Shown here piece after piece: positions 20,646 through 29,159 of a stretch of DNA of 64,000 nt. Numbering within the stretch: the stretch's first letter is position 1; each line of letters opens with the position of its first letter. The notes beneath the pieces were generated by a model. It did no database searches and had not been told where the DNA came from. It saw only the letters and a list, made by a program, of their open reading frames with translations. The position numbers and the translations under genes were made by a program. The stretch covers positions 1-64,000 of the forward strand of contig MPDE01000009.1 in NCBI GenBank assembly GCA_001874335.1, read 5' to 3'. This stretch comes from Bacteroidetes bacterium MedPE-SWsnd-G2. Its GTDB lineage: Bacteria; Bacteroidota; Bacteroidia; Flavobacteriales; Flavobacteriaceae.

Positions 20646-23600
20646 GTGAAAATTTCAATTAACCTATACATCAAGTTGACCTTGGCACTTTTATTCTGTT
20701 TTAGCTTTTTATCAGCTAATGCGCAGTATTGTAACAGTGATGGTAACGACGAATTCACAACTGGAATTAGAAGAGTTATTTTCAATACAATTGACAATAG
20801 TACGCCAATAGAAACTAATGCTTATTCAGATTTTACAACTATTTCTACCTCAGTTACCATAGGAAACAATTACAATTTGTCCTCCTATATTAATACTGCT
20901 GGAGATTGGAACATCTATGTATACGCCTTTATTGACTGGAATCAAGATGGCGATTTTTTAGATAGTAATGAATCCTACAACCTTGGATTTGCAAAAAACG
21001 TCACCAATGGCATTTCATCAATATCCCCATCTATAACAATACCTAATACCGCAGTTATTGGAAGTACAAGAATGCGAGTCTCTGCAAGGTATAATATTGT
21101 TCCAGGCCCATGTGATGAAAATTTTGATGGTGAAGTAGAGGATTATACCATAGTAGTACAATCTGCTGTGCCTGCTCCAGAAATATCTATTACTGGAAAT
21201 GGAAACACCATAATAAACAACGATTTAGAAGCGTCCATTACCGACGGTACAGATTTTGGAAATCTTGCAATGGGTATTACTAACACCAACACCTTTACAA
21301 TTGAAAACCAAGGCAACTTAGATCTTATAGTCTCCGACATAACTCTAAGTAATTCTGCTAACTTTTCAATCGATAACTCACCTGGCTTTCCAACAACTAT
21401 AAGCGATGGAAACTCTTTAGACCTTGATATCACTTATTTATCAAATGGTGAAGGCACTAACACTAGTATCCTTACCATTAGCAGTAACGATATTGATGAA
21501 AGCAACTATCAATTTAGACTATCAGGTGCATCAGAATGCAGTCCAATTCAAATTACCGGATCGTTTTCAACGCCAGCCAGTTGTGAAGGTTGTAGTGATA
21601 TGTCTGTAACAGTTGGTTCTCCAATTGGAGGGGTTGGAAATTACAACTACTCTCTTGATGGTATTAAATGGGTGAAGTCTAATACATTTACAGGACTTTC
21701 TGAACCCGTATTTACCGTTTATGCTAGAGATTCAAACGGCTGTATAGGTTCTGAACGTATTACCAGTTATATTAATTTTTCAGCTGGAGCCTGTGTTATT
21801 GATATGGGTATAGTTCCTCAAACGGAAAATAATGCTTTAGTACCTTATGGATTAATATATGATTTGGTACAGAATTATGACATTCCAATTTATTGGGTGA
21901 TAAATCCAACTAAAACCTTTGTAAATGCCTCAAACATTACTAACCAAACAGATATATCGGTTAGTGGAACAACCACAAGATTAGGATCTACTCCTATTTC
22001 AGCCGATCTAAAAGCTGGCCCATTTTTAATTCCTTCAGAATACATAGATGATGCCTATACGGTTATTGAACAATGGATATCAGACTACTCGGGATTAACA
22101 ATATATTGGAACTTAGATGCTATTTCTAACGCCCCAATTAATGGTATAATCACCACCTTAGCCAATGTCGTTATATATCCTAAAGACGGCGATGTAAATG
22201 ACACTACCGATATTGAACAAGCCTTTTTTATTCCTGCCGGAATACCAAATTCGGTTTATAGAAGAGCAAGTATTACCGATATTGATTTTTGCGATGAAAT
22301 TTATGTGCTTTCTCATCATACAGACCCAGATTTAAATTGGGACCAAGATGATATTGACGCCATTTATGATTATGTCATAAACGGTGGTAATGTTTGGATG
22401 GGCTGTCATGACGTAAGTATTACCGAATCACTTTTAGAAACATCTGAAGGAAAACAACTTAATTTTTTATCTAATTCAGGACTAATTCCATACCAATCGA
22501 CAAGTAATATTAGTACTAATTATCCGTATTTATCTAGCTTCATAAACAGTGGTAATAGTATTACAGATCATGACAACACAATAGATGAAAATGCAATTTT
22601 ATACAATTTAAACTCAGCCTCTCACCCTTTAATGCAGTTTATGGAAGAATTCCATGCCGCATCAAACGGAAATTCAGAGCGTGTGTTCCTCCCGTTCATA
22701 GATGGATGGAGAAGCACGACAGTCGCTGCGGTTTATGACCCAACACATTCCGATTTACCATCTGGAACAAACAGATCTTCAGGAGAAGCTGCTGTAGTTG
22801 CCTATGGTCCTGCTTATGGCAATAGTCTTAACGGTACGATTTTATATCAAGGTTCTCACATCAATAAGGCCAATAATGGAACAATGGCAGAATATGTAGG
22901 AGAACGGCGAATTTTCGGAAACTATCTTTTAGAATCTGCAATTAAGTATAGAAAAGATGCCGGAAGTGATCAATCTTTTAATTTAGAATCATGCGGAACT
23001 GTATCAACAACCTTAAATGCCTCTCAACCAATAAAAGGAGATTTTGGAACCTGGTCTATAGTATCCGGAACAGGAGGTAGTTTTGAAAGTGTAAACAATC
23101 CGAAATCAGAATTTTACGGCCAAGAAAACGAATCTTATGTATTAAAATGGACGGTTTCTTGTGAAGAAGATTTAGTAGAAATTAGTTTCACAACGGCATG
23201 TAGCACACTTGATTTTGACGGTATTGATGATTATGTCACTTTTGGCAACAATTACGAAGTTTCAAATGCGTTTAGTGTGGAAACTTGGATTAAATCTGAA
23301 GAAAACAATCTAAACTCTCAAACCATACTTTCTAAACGAAATAGCAAAGATTTAACTACGGGGTTTGACCTGAGTTTGGTAGATAACATAATTTCTTTCA
23401 ACTGGGATGAATTTAACTCATTGAGTTCTCCTTACCCTATATCAACCGAGCGTTGGTACCACCTAGCTGTAACATTTAATGGCTCCGAATACAATTTATT
23501 TATTGATGGTGTTCTAGTAAATAGCACCACAGGTTCTGCACCTACTCCAAACTCCAGTATAACCGAGTTTATATTAGGCGCTATGGACCAAACTTCTACA

Positions 23601-25808
23601 GAACCCTTTAGGCCTACTAATTATTATAAAGGCTGGATTGATGAAGTTAGAATTTGGGATGTTGGTTTAACAGCAAATCAAATAAGAATTATGATGAACC
23701 AGGAAATTACTGAAGTTGACAACAAGGTAACTGGCTCAATAATTCCCATAGAAGTTGAAGGAATTAATTGGGACAATCTTACAGGGTATTACCAGTTAAA
23801 CCAATCAACCGATATTAGTAATGGAAATATTAACCCTATAAAAGGAATACCAAAAGGAAGATTACGCAACAGTAGTACTTGGCAAAACGAAACTGCCCCT
23901 CTACCCTACACAACCAAAGCGGACGGTTACTGGAATGACGTGTCTTCTTCAACACCATGGACCTATGGTGATTCGGTTTGGGATGCCCCAAATAGTATTG
24001 GCGTAGATGGCACAACAAATATAGATTGGAACATCGTAGAAACGAACAATAACATTCTTATTAACACCTATTCAAATTTAGGTAGAGCGCGCTCTGTTTT
24101 GGGCTTAAAGGTTAATAATTCTGAAATTGAACTTACAGGAGATAATGCCTTAAATACAGGTAACGGATTAACAATTACACATTATTTAAAATTGGACGGC
24201 ACCATAGATTTAAATGGCGAATCACAACTAATTCAAAGTGAAAATAGTGTTTTAGACCCAACAAGTTCTGGTAAACTTGAAAAGGATCAGCAAGGAACAT
24301 CAGACACCTATACCTATAATTATTGGTCCTCGCCCGTAGGCACTATAAATACAACATCAAATAATAATGCTTATACCCTACCAACTATTTTTAAAGACGG
24401 TACAAACAGTAATGATTTAGAAGCCATAAATTTCATCTCTTCAGGCTATAACGGCACCAACAGCTCACCAATAGGCCTTGCCGATTACTGGATATGGAAA
24501 TTTGCAAATCAATTAGATGACGATTATTCGGCATGGCAACATGTTCGTAGCACCGGAACCTTATTAGCAGGAGAAGGCTTTACAATGAAAGGACCAGGAA
24601 CTGGAAGTATTTTAGACCCTCAAAATTACGCTTTTGTGGGTAAGCCAAATAACGGAGATATTAATTTAACCTTAAATGCGGGAAATGACTATTTGGTAGG
24701 AAATCCTTACCCATCAGCGATTGATGCCAATCAATTTATACTTGATAATGGCCCTGTTTTAGACTATGACAACCCAACAGATAATACACCATTAATTAGC
24801 GGTACGCTATATTTCTGGGAACACTGGGGCGGTGGCTCACATTACTTAGCCGAATATCAAGGCGGATATGCCACTTACAATTTTTCTGGCTCGGTACCTG
24901 CTGCATCTTTAGGAACAAATGACCCTGATGTAGCAACGGGAGGAGCGCCAACTAAACTACCCGGAAGATACATTCCCGTTGGACAAGGCTTTTTTGTAGT
25001 AGGAGAATCTAACGGAACCATAAACTTTAATAATGGTCAACGTGTGTTTCAAAAAGAAGGTAATGGCAATTCTGTTTTTGTAAGAACAAGTCAAACAGCT
25101 TCTAACTCTGAAGAAGAATCTTTAGACCATAGAATGAAAATTAGACTAGGGTTTAATTCTATTTCCACATTGCACAGACAAATATTGCTGACTATAGACC
25201 CAGCAGCAACATTAGGCATAGATTGGGCATTTGATGCCAAACTTTACGAGCAACAAGCAGATGATTTATTTTGGATGCTTAACGATGAAAAATTTGTAAT
25301 TCAAGGAAGCAATGAACTCAATTCAACCTCGGTTTACCCAATAGGAATAAAAGTTGGAGAAGACGGTACAAATACCATAACCATTGATGCCCTTGAAAAT
25401 ATACCCGAAGAATTAAATATTTACATTCATGATAGTGAATTAAATTCATATCACGATTTGAGACAATCAGATTTTGAAATATACTTGGCTGAGGGCAATT
25501 ATTTAAACCGATTTAATTTGGTCTTTGAATCACAAAGTTCAACACTTTCTTTAGAAGACGAACAACTTAATGAATTGAATATTTATTACTCCAATTACAG
25601 ACAACGCATTGTTATCTTAAATCCTAACAATCTTGATTTAAAACAATTGGAAGTATACTCCATTTTAGGTCAACCGGTATTTAATTTAGATAACCTAAAC
25701 CAGAGTAATTATCACGAATACACCTTACCTGATTTCAGTACAGGAACTTATATTATAAAACTCAGGACAGAAACAAGTGCGGTAAGTAAAAAAATAATAC
25801 TTAAATAG
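20646..25808 (+). CDS. Large T9SS-secreted protein with amidotransferase-like domain (paralogue 4, 1720 aa)
   Basis: Signal peptide 1-27 (ending A-N-A-Q). A GEVED domain (about 28-176) is closely similar to that of paralogue 1, sharing R-V-I-F-N-T-I-D-N. Then follow a choice-of-anchor D domain (178-297), a SprB-like repeat (298-382, with C-S-P-I and G-C-I-G) and an unusual alpha/beta-looking region (about 383-772). That region has E-I-Y-V-L-S-H-H and an elbow-like W-M-G-C-H-D (Cys587, His588), suggestive of a class I glutamine amidotransferase/ThuA-like fold. After an Ig-like segment come a LamG domain (856-1012), the shared C-terminal module (about 1086-1634) and a divergent sorting domain. 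The start is GTG at 20646, fixed by the signal peptide. Secreted; whether the amidotransferase-like part is enzymatic is unknown. Confidence 0.86.
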   Translation: MKISINLYIKLTLALLFCFSFLSANAQYCNSDGNDEFTTGIRRVIFNTIDNSTPIETNAYSDFTTISTSVTIGNNYNLSSYINTAGDWNIYVYAFIDWNQDGDFLDSNESYNLGFAKNVTNGISSISPSITIPNTAVIGSTRMRVSARYNIVPGPCDENFDGEVEDYTIVVQSAVPAPEISITGNGNTIINNDLEASITDGTDFGNLAMGITNTNTFTIENQGNLDLIVSDITLSNSANFSIDNSPGFPTTISDGNSLDLDITYLSNGEGTNTSILTISSNDIDESNYQFRLSGASECSPIQITGSFSTPASCEGCSDMSVTVGSPIGGVGNYNYSLDGIKWVKSNTFTGLSEPVFTVYARDSNGCIGSERITSYINFSAGACVIDMGIVPQTENNALVPYGLIYDLVQNYDIPIYWVINPTKTFVNASNITNQTDISVSGTTTRLGSTPISADLKAGPFLIPSEYIDDAYTVIEQWISDYSGLTIYWNLDAISNAPINGIITTLANVVIYPKDGDVNDTTDIEQAFFIPAGIPNSVYRRASITDIDFCDEIYVLSHHTDPDLNWDQDDIDAIYDYVINGGNVWMGCHDVSITESLLETSEGKQLNFLSNSGLIPYQSTSNISTNYPYLSSFINSGNSITDHDNTIDENAILYNLNSASHPLMQFMEEFHAASNGNSERVFLPFIDGWRSTTVAAVYDPTHSDLPSGTNRSSGEAAVVAYGPAYGNSLNGTILYQGSHINKANNGTMAEYVGERRIFGNYLLESAIKYRKDAGSDQSFNLESCGTVSTTLNASQPIKGDFGTWSIVSGTGGSFESVNNPKSEFYGQENESYVLKWTVSCEEDLVEISFTTACSTLDFDGIDDYVTFGNNYEVSNAFSVETWIKSEENNLNSQTILSKRNSKDLTTGFDLSLVDNIISFNWDEFNSLSSPYPISTERWYHLAVTFNGSEYNLFIDGVLVNSTTGSAPTPNSSITEFILGAMDQTSTEPFRPTNYYKGWIDEVRIWDVGLTANQIRIMMNQEITEVDNKVTGSIIPIEVEGINWDNLTGYYQLNQSTDISNGNINPIKGIPKGRLRNSSTWQNETAPLPYTTKADGYWNDVSSSTPWTYGDSVWDAPNSIGVDGTTNIDWNIVETNNNILINTYSNLGRARSVLGLKVNNSEIELTGDNALNTGNGLTITHYLKLDGTIDLNGESQLIQSENSVLDPTSSGKLEKDQQGTSDTYTYNYWSSPVGTINTTSNNNAYTLPTIFKDGTNSNDLEAINFISSGYNGTNSSPIGLADYWIWKFANQLDDDYSAWQHVRSTGTLLAGEGFTMKGPGTGSILDPQNYAFVGKPNNGDINLTLNAGNDYLVGNPYPSAIDANQFILDNGPVLDYDNPTDNTPLISGTLYFWEHWGGGSHYLAEYQGGYATYNFSGSVPAASLGTNDPDVATGGAPTKLPGRYIPVGQGFFVVGESNGTINFNNGQRVFQKEGNGNSVFVRTSQTASNSEEESLDHRMKIRLGFNSISTLHRQILLTIDPAATLGIDWAFDAKLYEQQADDLFWMLNDEKFVIQGSNELNSTSVYPIGIKVGEDGTNTITIDALENIPEELNIYIHDSELNSYHDLRQSDFEIYLAEGNYLNRFNLVFESQSSTLSLEDEQLNELNIYYSNYRQRIVILNPNNLDLKQLEVYSILGQPVFNLDNLNQSNYHEYTLPDFSTGTYIIKLRTETSAVSKKIILK

Positions 25809-25838
25809 ATATTGATTGATAGCACAACCTTTGTCTAT

Positions 25839-25872
25839 AAAAAAAAGTACCAACCTATGTTGGTACTTTTTT
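25839..25872. terminator. Bidirectional terminator between paralogue 4 and hisS
   Basis: GTACCAAC (25847-25854) pairs with 25859-25866 across a CTAT loop, extended by A-runs on the left and T-runs on the right, so it works in both directions. It reaches into the hisS stop codon (complement at 25871-25873), so both convergent genes share it. Confidence 0.9.
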
Positions 25873-27241
25873 ATTTCACAAATGCTATGAGTTCATCTGC
25901 CGTGAGATTGGTTTGAGAGCCATTGGCCATATCTTTCACTGTGAAGGTATTAGAATTCAACTCCTCCTCTCCAACAAGCACAACAAACGGAATTTCACGC
26001 TTATTAGCGTAATTCATTTGCTTTTTCATTTTAGCAGAATCTGGAAACAATTCTGCACTTATATTATGTTTTCTTAATTGCTTAATCATTGTTAAACAAC
26101 TTAGAGCTTCCTTATCTCCGAAATTTATAAATAACACTTTTGTTGTTTCTGTTATGGTTTTAGGAAACAAGTTTAATTCTTCAAGAACTAAATAAATTCT
26201 ATCTAAACCAAAGCTAATACCAACACCACTAACATCTTTCAGCCCAAAGATTCCTGTCAAATCATCATATCTTCCACCGCCTCCAATAGAGCCCATTGCC
26301 ACACCTTTAGGAGCACTGACTTCAAAAATTGCTCCAGTATAATAATTTAATCCTCTTGCCAAGGTAACATCCAATTGTAATTTGGCTGTGTTTAACCCCA
26401 GGGTAGAAATGCCCGAATTTATAAATTCTAATTCGGCAATACCTTTTAAGCCAATTTCCGAAGTATTTAAAATTGATTTCAATGCATCTACCTGAGAAGC
26501 AAAATCACCTTCCAATTGGAATAAGGGTTGAAGTTTTGAAATACCGTCTTCAGCAATTCCCTTACTTCTCATTTCTTCTTTTACCTTCTCTTCTCCAATT
26601 TTATCTAATTTATCAAGTGCAACTGTAAAATCAATTAGCTTATCCTGAGCTCCAATAACTTCAGCGATTCCCGATAATATCTTTCTATTGTTAATTTTGA
26701 TAGTAACACCATTCAAGCCTAATTCTGAGAATACTGCATCATACAATTGTACAAACTCTACTTCTTGCCACAATGATTTTGAGCCAACAACATCTGCATC
26801 GCATTGATAAAACTCTCTAAATCTGCCTTTTTGCGGACGATCGGCACGCCAAACAGGTTGAATTTGATACCTCTTAAACGGGAAACTAATTTCAGATTGA
26901 TGCTGAACAACATACCTAGCAAAGGGTACTGTTAAATCATATCTTAAGGCCTTCTCTGATAATTTTGGTGTTATGGCAGGCAAACTACGATTTTCCATCT
27001 CCTCATCTGAAACCTTTTTAAGGTAGTCTCCAGAATTTAATATTTTAAAAATTAAACGGTCTCCTTCTTCGCCATACTTACCCATTAGGGTGTCGTAATT
27101 TTCAAAGCTAGGAGTTTCTATAGGCTGAAAACCAAATGCAGAAAACTGCTTTTTTATAGTATCGAATATATAATTACGTCTCGTAACCTGAGTCGGATTA
27201 AAATCTCTTGTTCCTTTTGGAATACCTGGTTTCTTTGCCAT
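25871..27241 (-). CDS. hisS: Histidine--tRNA ligase
   Basis: Charges tRNA-His with histidine in the cytosol. This class II synthetase shows the N-terminal K-G-T-R-D-F (9-14), the R-Y-D-L-T-V-P-F segment (100-107), motif 2 around [15 protein letters not shown] (132-146), the family-specific A-R-G-L-N-Y-Y-T-G (295-303; Asn where many homologues have Asp), G-G-G-G-R-Y-D-D-L (320-328) and motif 3 G-I-S-F-G-L-D-R (341-348). The anticodon-binding domain fills about 363-456. The length of 456 is usual. It is a single gene, divergent from the permease gene at 27372. Confidence 0.97.
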   Translation of the reverse strand: MAKKPGIPKGTRDFNPTQVTRRNYIFDTIKKQFSAFGFQPIETPSFENYDTLMGKYGEEGDRLIFKILNSGDYLKKVSDEEMENRSLPAITPKLSEKALRYDLTVPFARYVVQHQSEISFPFKRYQIQPVWRADRPQKGRFREFYQCDADVVGSKSLWQEVEFVQLYDAVFSELGLNGVTIKINNRKILSGIAEVIGAQDKLIDFTVALDKLDKIGEEKVKEEMRSKGIAEDGISKLQPLFQLEGDFASQVDALKSILNTSEIGLKGIAELEFINSGISTLGLNTAKLQLDVTLARGLNYYTGAIFEVSAPKGVAMGSIGGGGRYDDLTGIFGLKDVSGVGISFGLDRIYLVLEELNLFPKTITETTKVLFINFGDKEALSCLTMIKQLRKHNISAELFPDSAKMKKQMNYANKREIPFVVLVGEEELNSNTFTVKDMANGSQTNLTADELIAFVK

Positions 27242-27259
27242 TACTTGTTAATTTTCAAA

Positions 27260-27292
27260 CAAAAATATTACAATTTTCAATTCCATAACCAA
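27260..27292 (-). promoter_or_regulatory. Candidate hisS promoter
   Basis: Read on the minus strand, TATTTTTG (27260-27267) is a full TAnnTTTG match and TTG (27290-27292) lies 22 bases upstream. It sits about 20 bases before the hisS start. Confidence 0.5.
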
Positions 27293-27371
27293 CTTATTTT
27301 AATTTTATAGTAACTTTATTGGCTTTTGTGAGTCTTATAGCAAATCACAACTAACTTTACAGACCGATTGC

Positions 27372-28613
27372 ATGTTTTCATTGTTTAGAGAAAATATTAG
27401 AATTGCCGTTACTTCTATAAAAAGTCAGCTTCTAAGAACTATTTTAACTGTATTTATTATTGCCATTGGTATTACGGCCCTAGTGGCTATTTTGGGCGCC
27501 ATTGCAGCATTAGAAAACACAATTTCAAGTGATTTCTCTTCAATGGGTGCGAATACCTTTAATATTCAACGCTATGAGTTTACAACCCAAAGACGGAGCG
27601 GACGGGAACGTCAAAAAATAAACCCGATAATTAGTTATAGAAATGTTGTTGATTTTAAGGAAGCGTATCAATTCCCGTACACTACAACTTCTATTTCTTT
27701 TCGAGGCACGTCATTTGCTGAAGTCAAATTTGAAAACAAAAAAACAGATCCAGAGGTTTCCATTTATGGGGTTAATGAACATTTTATAAATAATTCTGGT
27801 TTAGAAATTGAAGACGGTAGACAGCTAAATTATTTTGATATTTCAAACAATAATAATGTTTGTGTAATTGGTAGCGACCTTGATAAGGCAATTTTGTCGG
27901 AAGTTAATCCTATAGGTAAAACAATAACAGTAAGAGGCTCAAAATTTACAGTGGTTGGTGTTTTGAAATCAAAAGGAGCCACCTTTGGTAATAATCAAGA
28001 TTTTAGAGTTCTTATTCCTATACAAAAAGCAAGATCCATTTTTACAAGCCCAAACATAAATTACAGTTTAAGTATTCTTTGTGACAAAAAAGACATGTTA
28101 GAAGGTGCACAAGATGAGGCCGTTGCTTTGTTTAGAAACATTAGAAAATTAAATCCGATTGAAAAAAACAACTTTGGTATTGAACGCAGTGATGATTTAA
28201 TTAACAGGATAGGAGATATTACCCAATACCTTTATGCTGCTGCTTGGATTATTAGTATAATTACCATTTTTGGATCATCCATAGCATTAATGAATATCAT
28301 GCTTGTTTCTGTATCAGAACGTACTCGAGAAATAGGAGTTAGAAAGGCTTTGGGAGCAAAACGAAAAACAATTGCTACTCAATTCTTTATGGAAACAATT
28401 ATTATTGGCCAATTGGGCGGTTTAATGGGGATTGTTTTAGGGATTTTGGTAGCCTACGGCTTTTCGGCAATCGCAAACTTCCAATTTACCACTCCTTGGT
28501 TAGCCATGTTTAGCGCGGTGAGTATTACCTTTATTGTAGCTATTATATCAGGACTATTTCCAGCAATTAAAGCTGCAAAATTAGACCCAATTGAAGCCCT
28601 AAGATATGAGTAA
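27372..28613 (+). CDS. MacB/FtsX-type ABC transporter permease
   Basis: Inner-membrane permease of the macrolide-exporter/lipoprotein-release class (413 residues). One transmembrane helix lies near residues 20-42, followed by a large periplasmic MacB core (about 43-280) and three helices in the FtsX domain (about 285-405). Hallmarks are A-L-L-N-I-M-like A-L-M-N-I-M-L-V-S-V-S-E-R-T-R-E-I-G-V-R-K-A-L-G-A and the closing P-I-E-A-L-R-Y-E. No ATPase or membrane-fusion gene lies beside it, so its partners are elsewhere and its substrate is unknown. TTTG (27325-27328) and TAACTTTA (27352-27359) may form its promoter. Confidence 0.9.
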   Translation: MFSLFRENIRIAVTSIKSQLLRTILTVFIIAIGITALVAILGAIAALENTISSDFSSMGANTFNIQRYEFTTQRRSGRERQKINPIISYRNVVDFKEAYQFPYTTTSISFRGTSFAEVKFENKKTDPEVSIYGVNEHFINNSGLEIEDGRQLNYFDISNNNNVCVIGSDLDKAILSEVNPIGKTITVRGSKFTVVGVLKSKGATFGNNQDFRVLIPIQKARSIFTSPNINYSLSILCDKKDMLEGAQDEAVALFRNIRKLNPIEKNNFGIERSDDLINRIGDITQYLYAAAWIISIITIFGSSIALMNIMLVSVSERTREIGVRKALGAKRKTIATQFFMETIIIGQLGGLMGIVLGILVAYGFSAIANFQFTTPWLAMFSAVSITFIVAIISGLFPAIKAAKLDPIEALRYE

Positions 28614-28646
28614 AATTGATAGGCTATTAACCTATCAATTTTTTAA
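28612..28646. terminator. Bidirectional terminator, permease / DUF6495-like gene
   Basis: AAAATTGATAGG (28612-28623) pairs with 28631-28642 across a 7-base loop and ends in a T-run. It covers the last codons of the minus-strand gene ending at 28627. Confidence 0.8.
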
Positions 28647-29103
28647 AATAATTATATAATTCGCCTTTGGTGATATTACCACCTTGCTCAATAAGGTTAA
28701 ATTTATCTGACAAAGGCTCTTTAGAATATTCTTTTGTAGCATTAAAAAACTCTACTGCGTCATTTAATAAGTTTTCTTTCAACCAGGTATAGCCTTCAGT
28801 TGTATGCAGGTTAATAGAGTCGTCATTGATTTTAATTGCAATTACATGCATGTTATCTTCACCTAAATGAAACATGTGTAATTGTTGTGGAGAAAAATGT
28901 TCAATATACTCCACTTGACCCAACACGCCTTCCCAAATTAAATCACTAAACATATCTAACTCTTGTTCAGCCAATTCTGGTCTGTTAGCTTTTAAATTCG
29001 TCCACTCGTCAGCAGTAATAGACTGCGTTGCCAAAAAGTTAATAAACTCTTTGTGTAATTCTTCAAATTGCTCTTTACTTAATCTTCTATATTTCATAAT
29101 CAA
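28627..29103 (-). CDS. Conserved small acidic protein, DUF6495-like
   Basis: A 158-residue soluble protein without signal peptide or membrane helix. The N-terminus M-K-Y-R-R-L-S-K-E-Q-F-E-E-L-H and the F-I-N-F-L-A-T-Q-S-I segment resemble a family restricted to Bacteroidota that I recall as DUF6495; this family name is from memory. The likely start is the second ATG (M-K-Y-R-R), two codons into the longest frame. It lies downstream of the Oar-like receptor but is separated from it by a strong terminator. Function unknown. Confidence 0.75.
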   Translation of the reverse strand: MIMKYRRLSKEQFEELHKEFINFLATQSITADEWTNLKANRPELAEQELDMFSDLIWEGVLGQVEYIEHFSPQQLHMFHLGEDNMHVIAIKINDDSINLHTTEGYTWLKENLLNDAVEFFNATKEYSKEPLSDKFNLIEQGGNITKGELYNYFKKLIG

Positions 29104-29131
29104 AAAAAATGCGCTCCATTAATGGAGCGCA
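29102..29131 (-). terminator. Terminator of the Oar-like receptor gene
   Basis: A perfect 22-base palindrome, TGCGCTCCATTAATGGAGCGCA (29110-29131), is followed in the minus direction by eight T residues (29102-29109). It ends the receptor transcript before the DUF6495-like gene. Confidence 0.9.
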
Positions 29132-29159
29132 AATTTACGGATATATATTTTGTTTTCGA

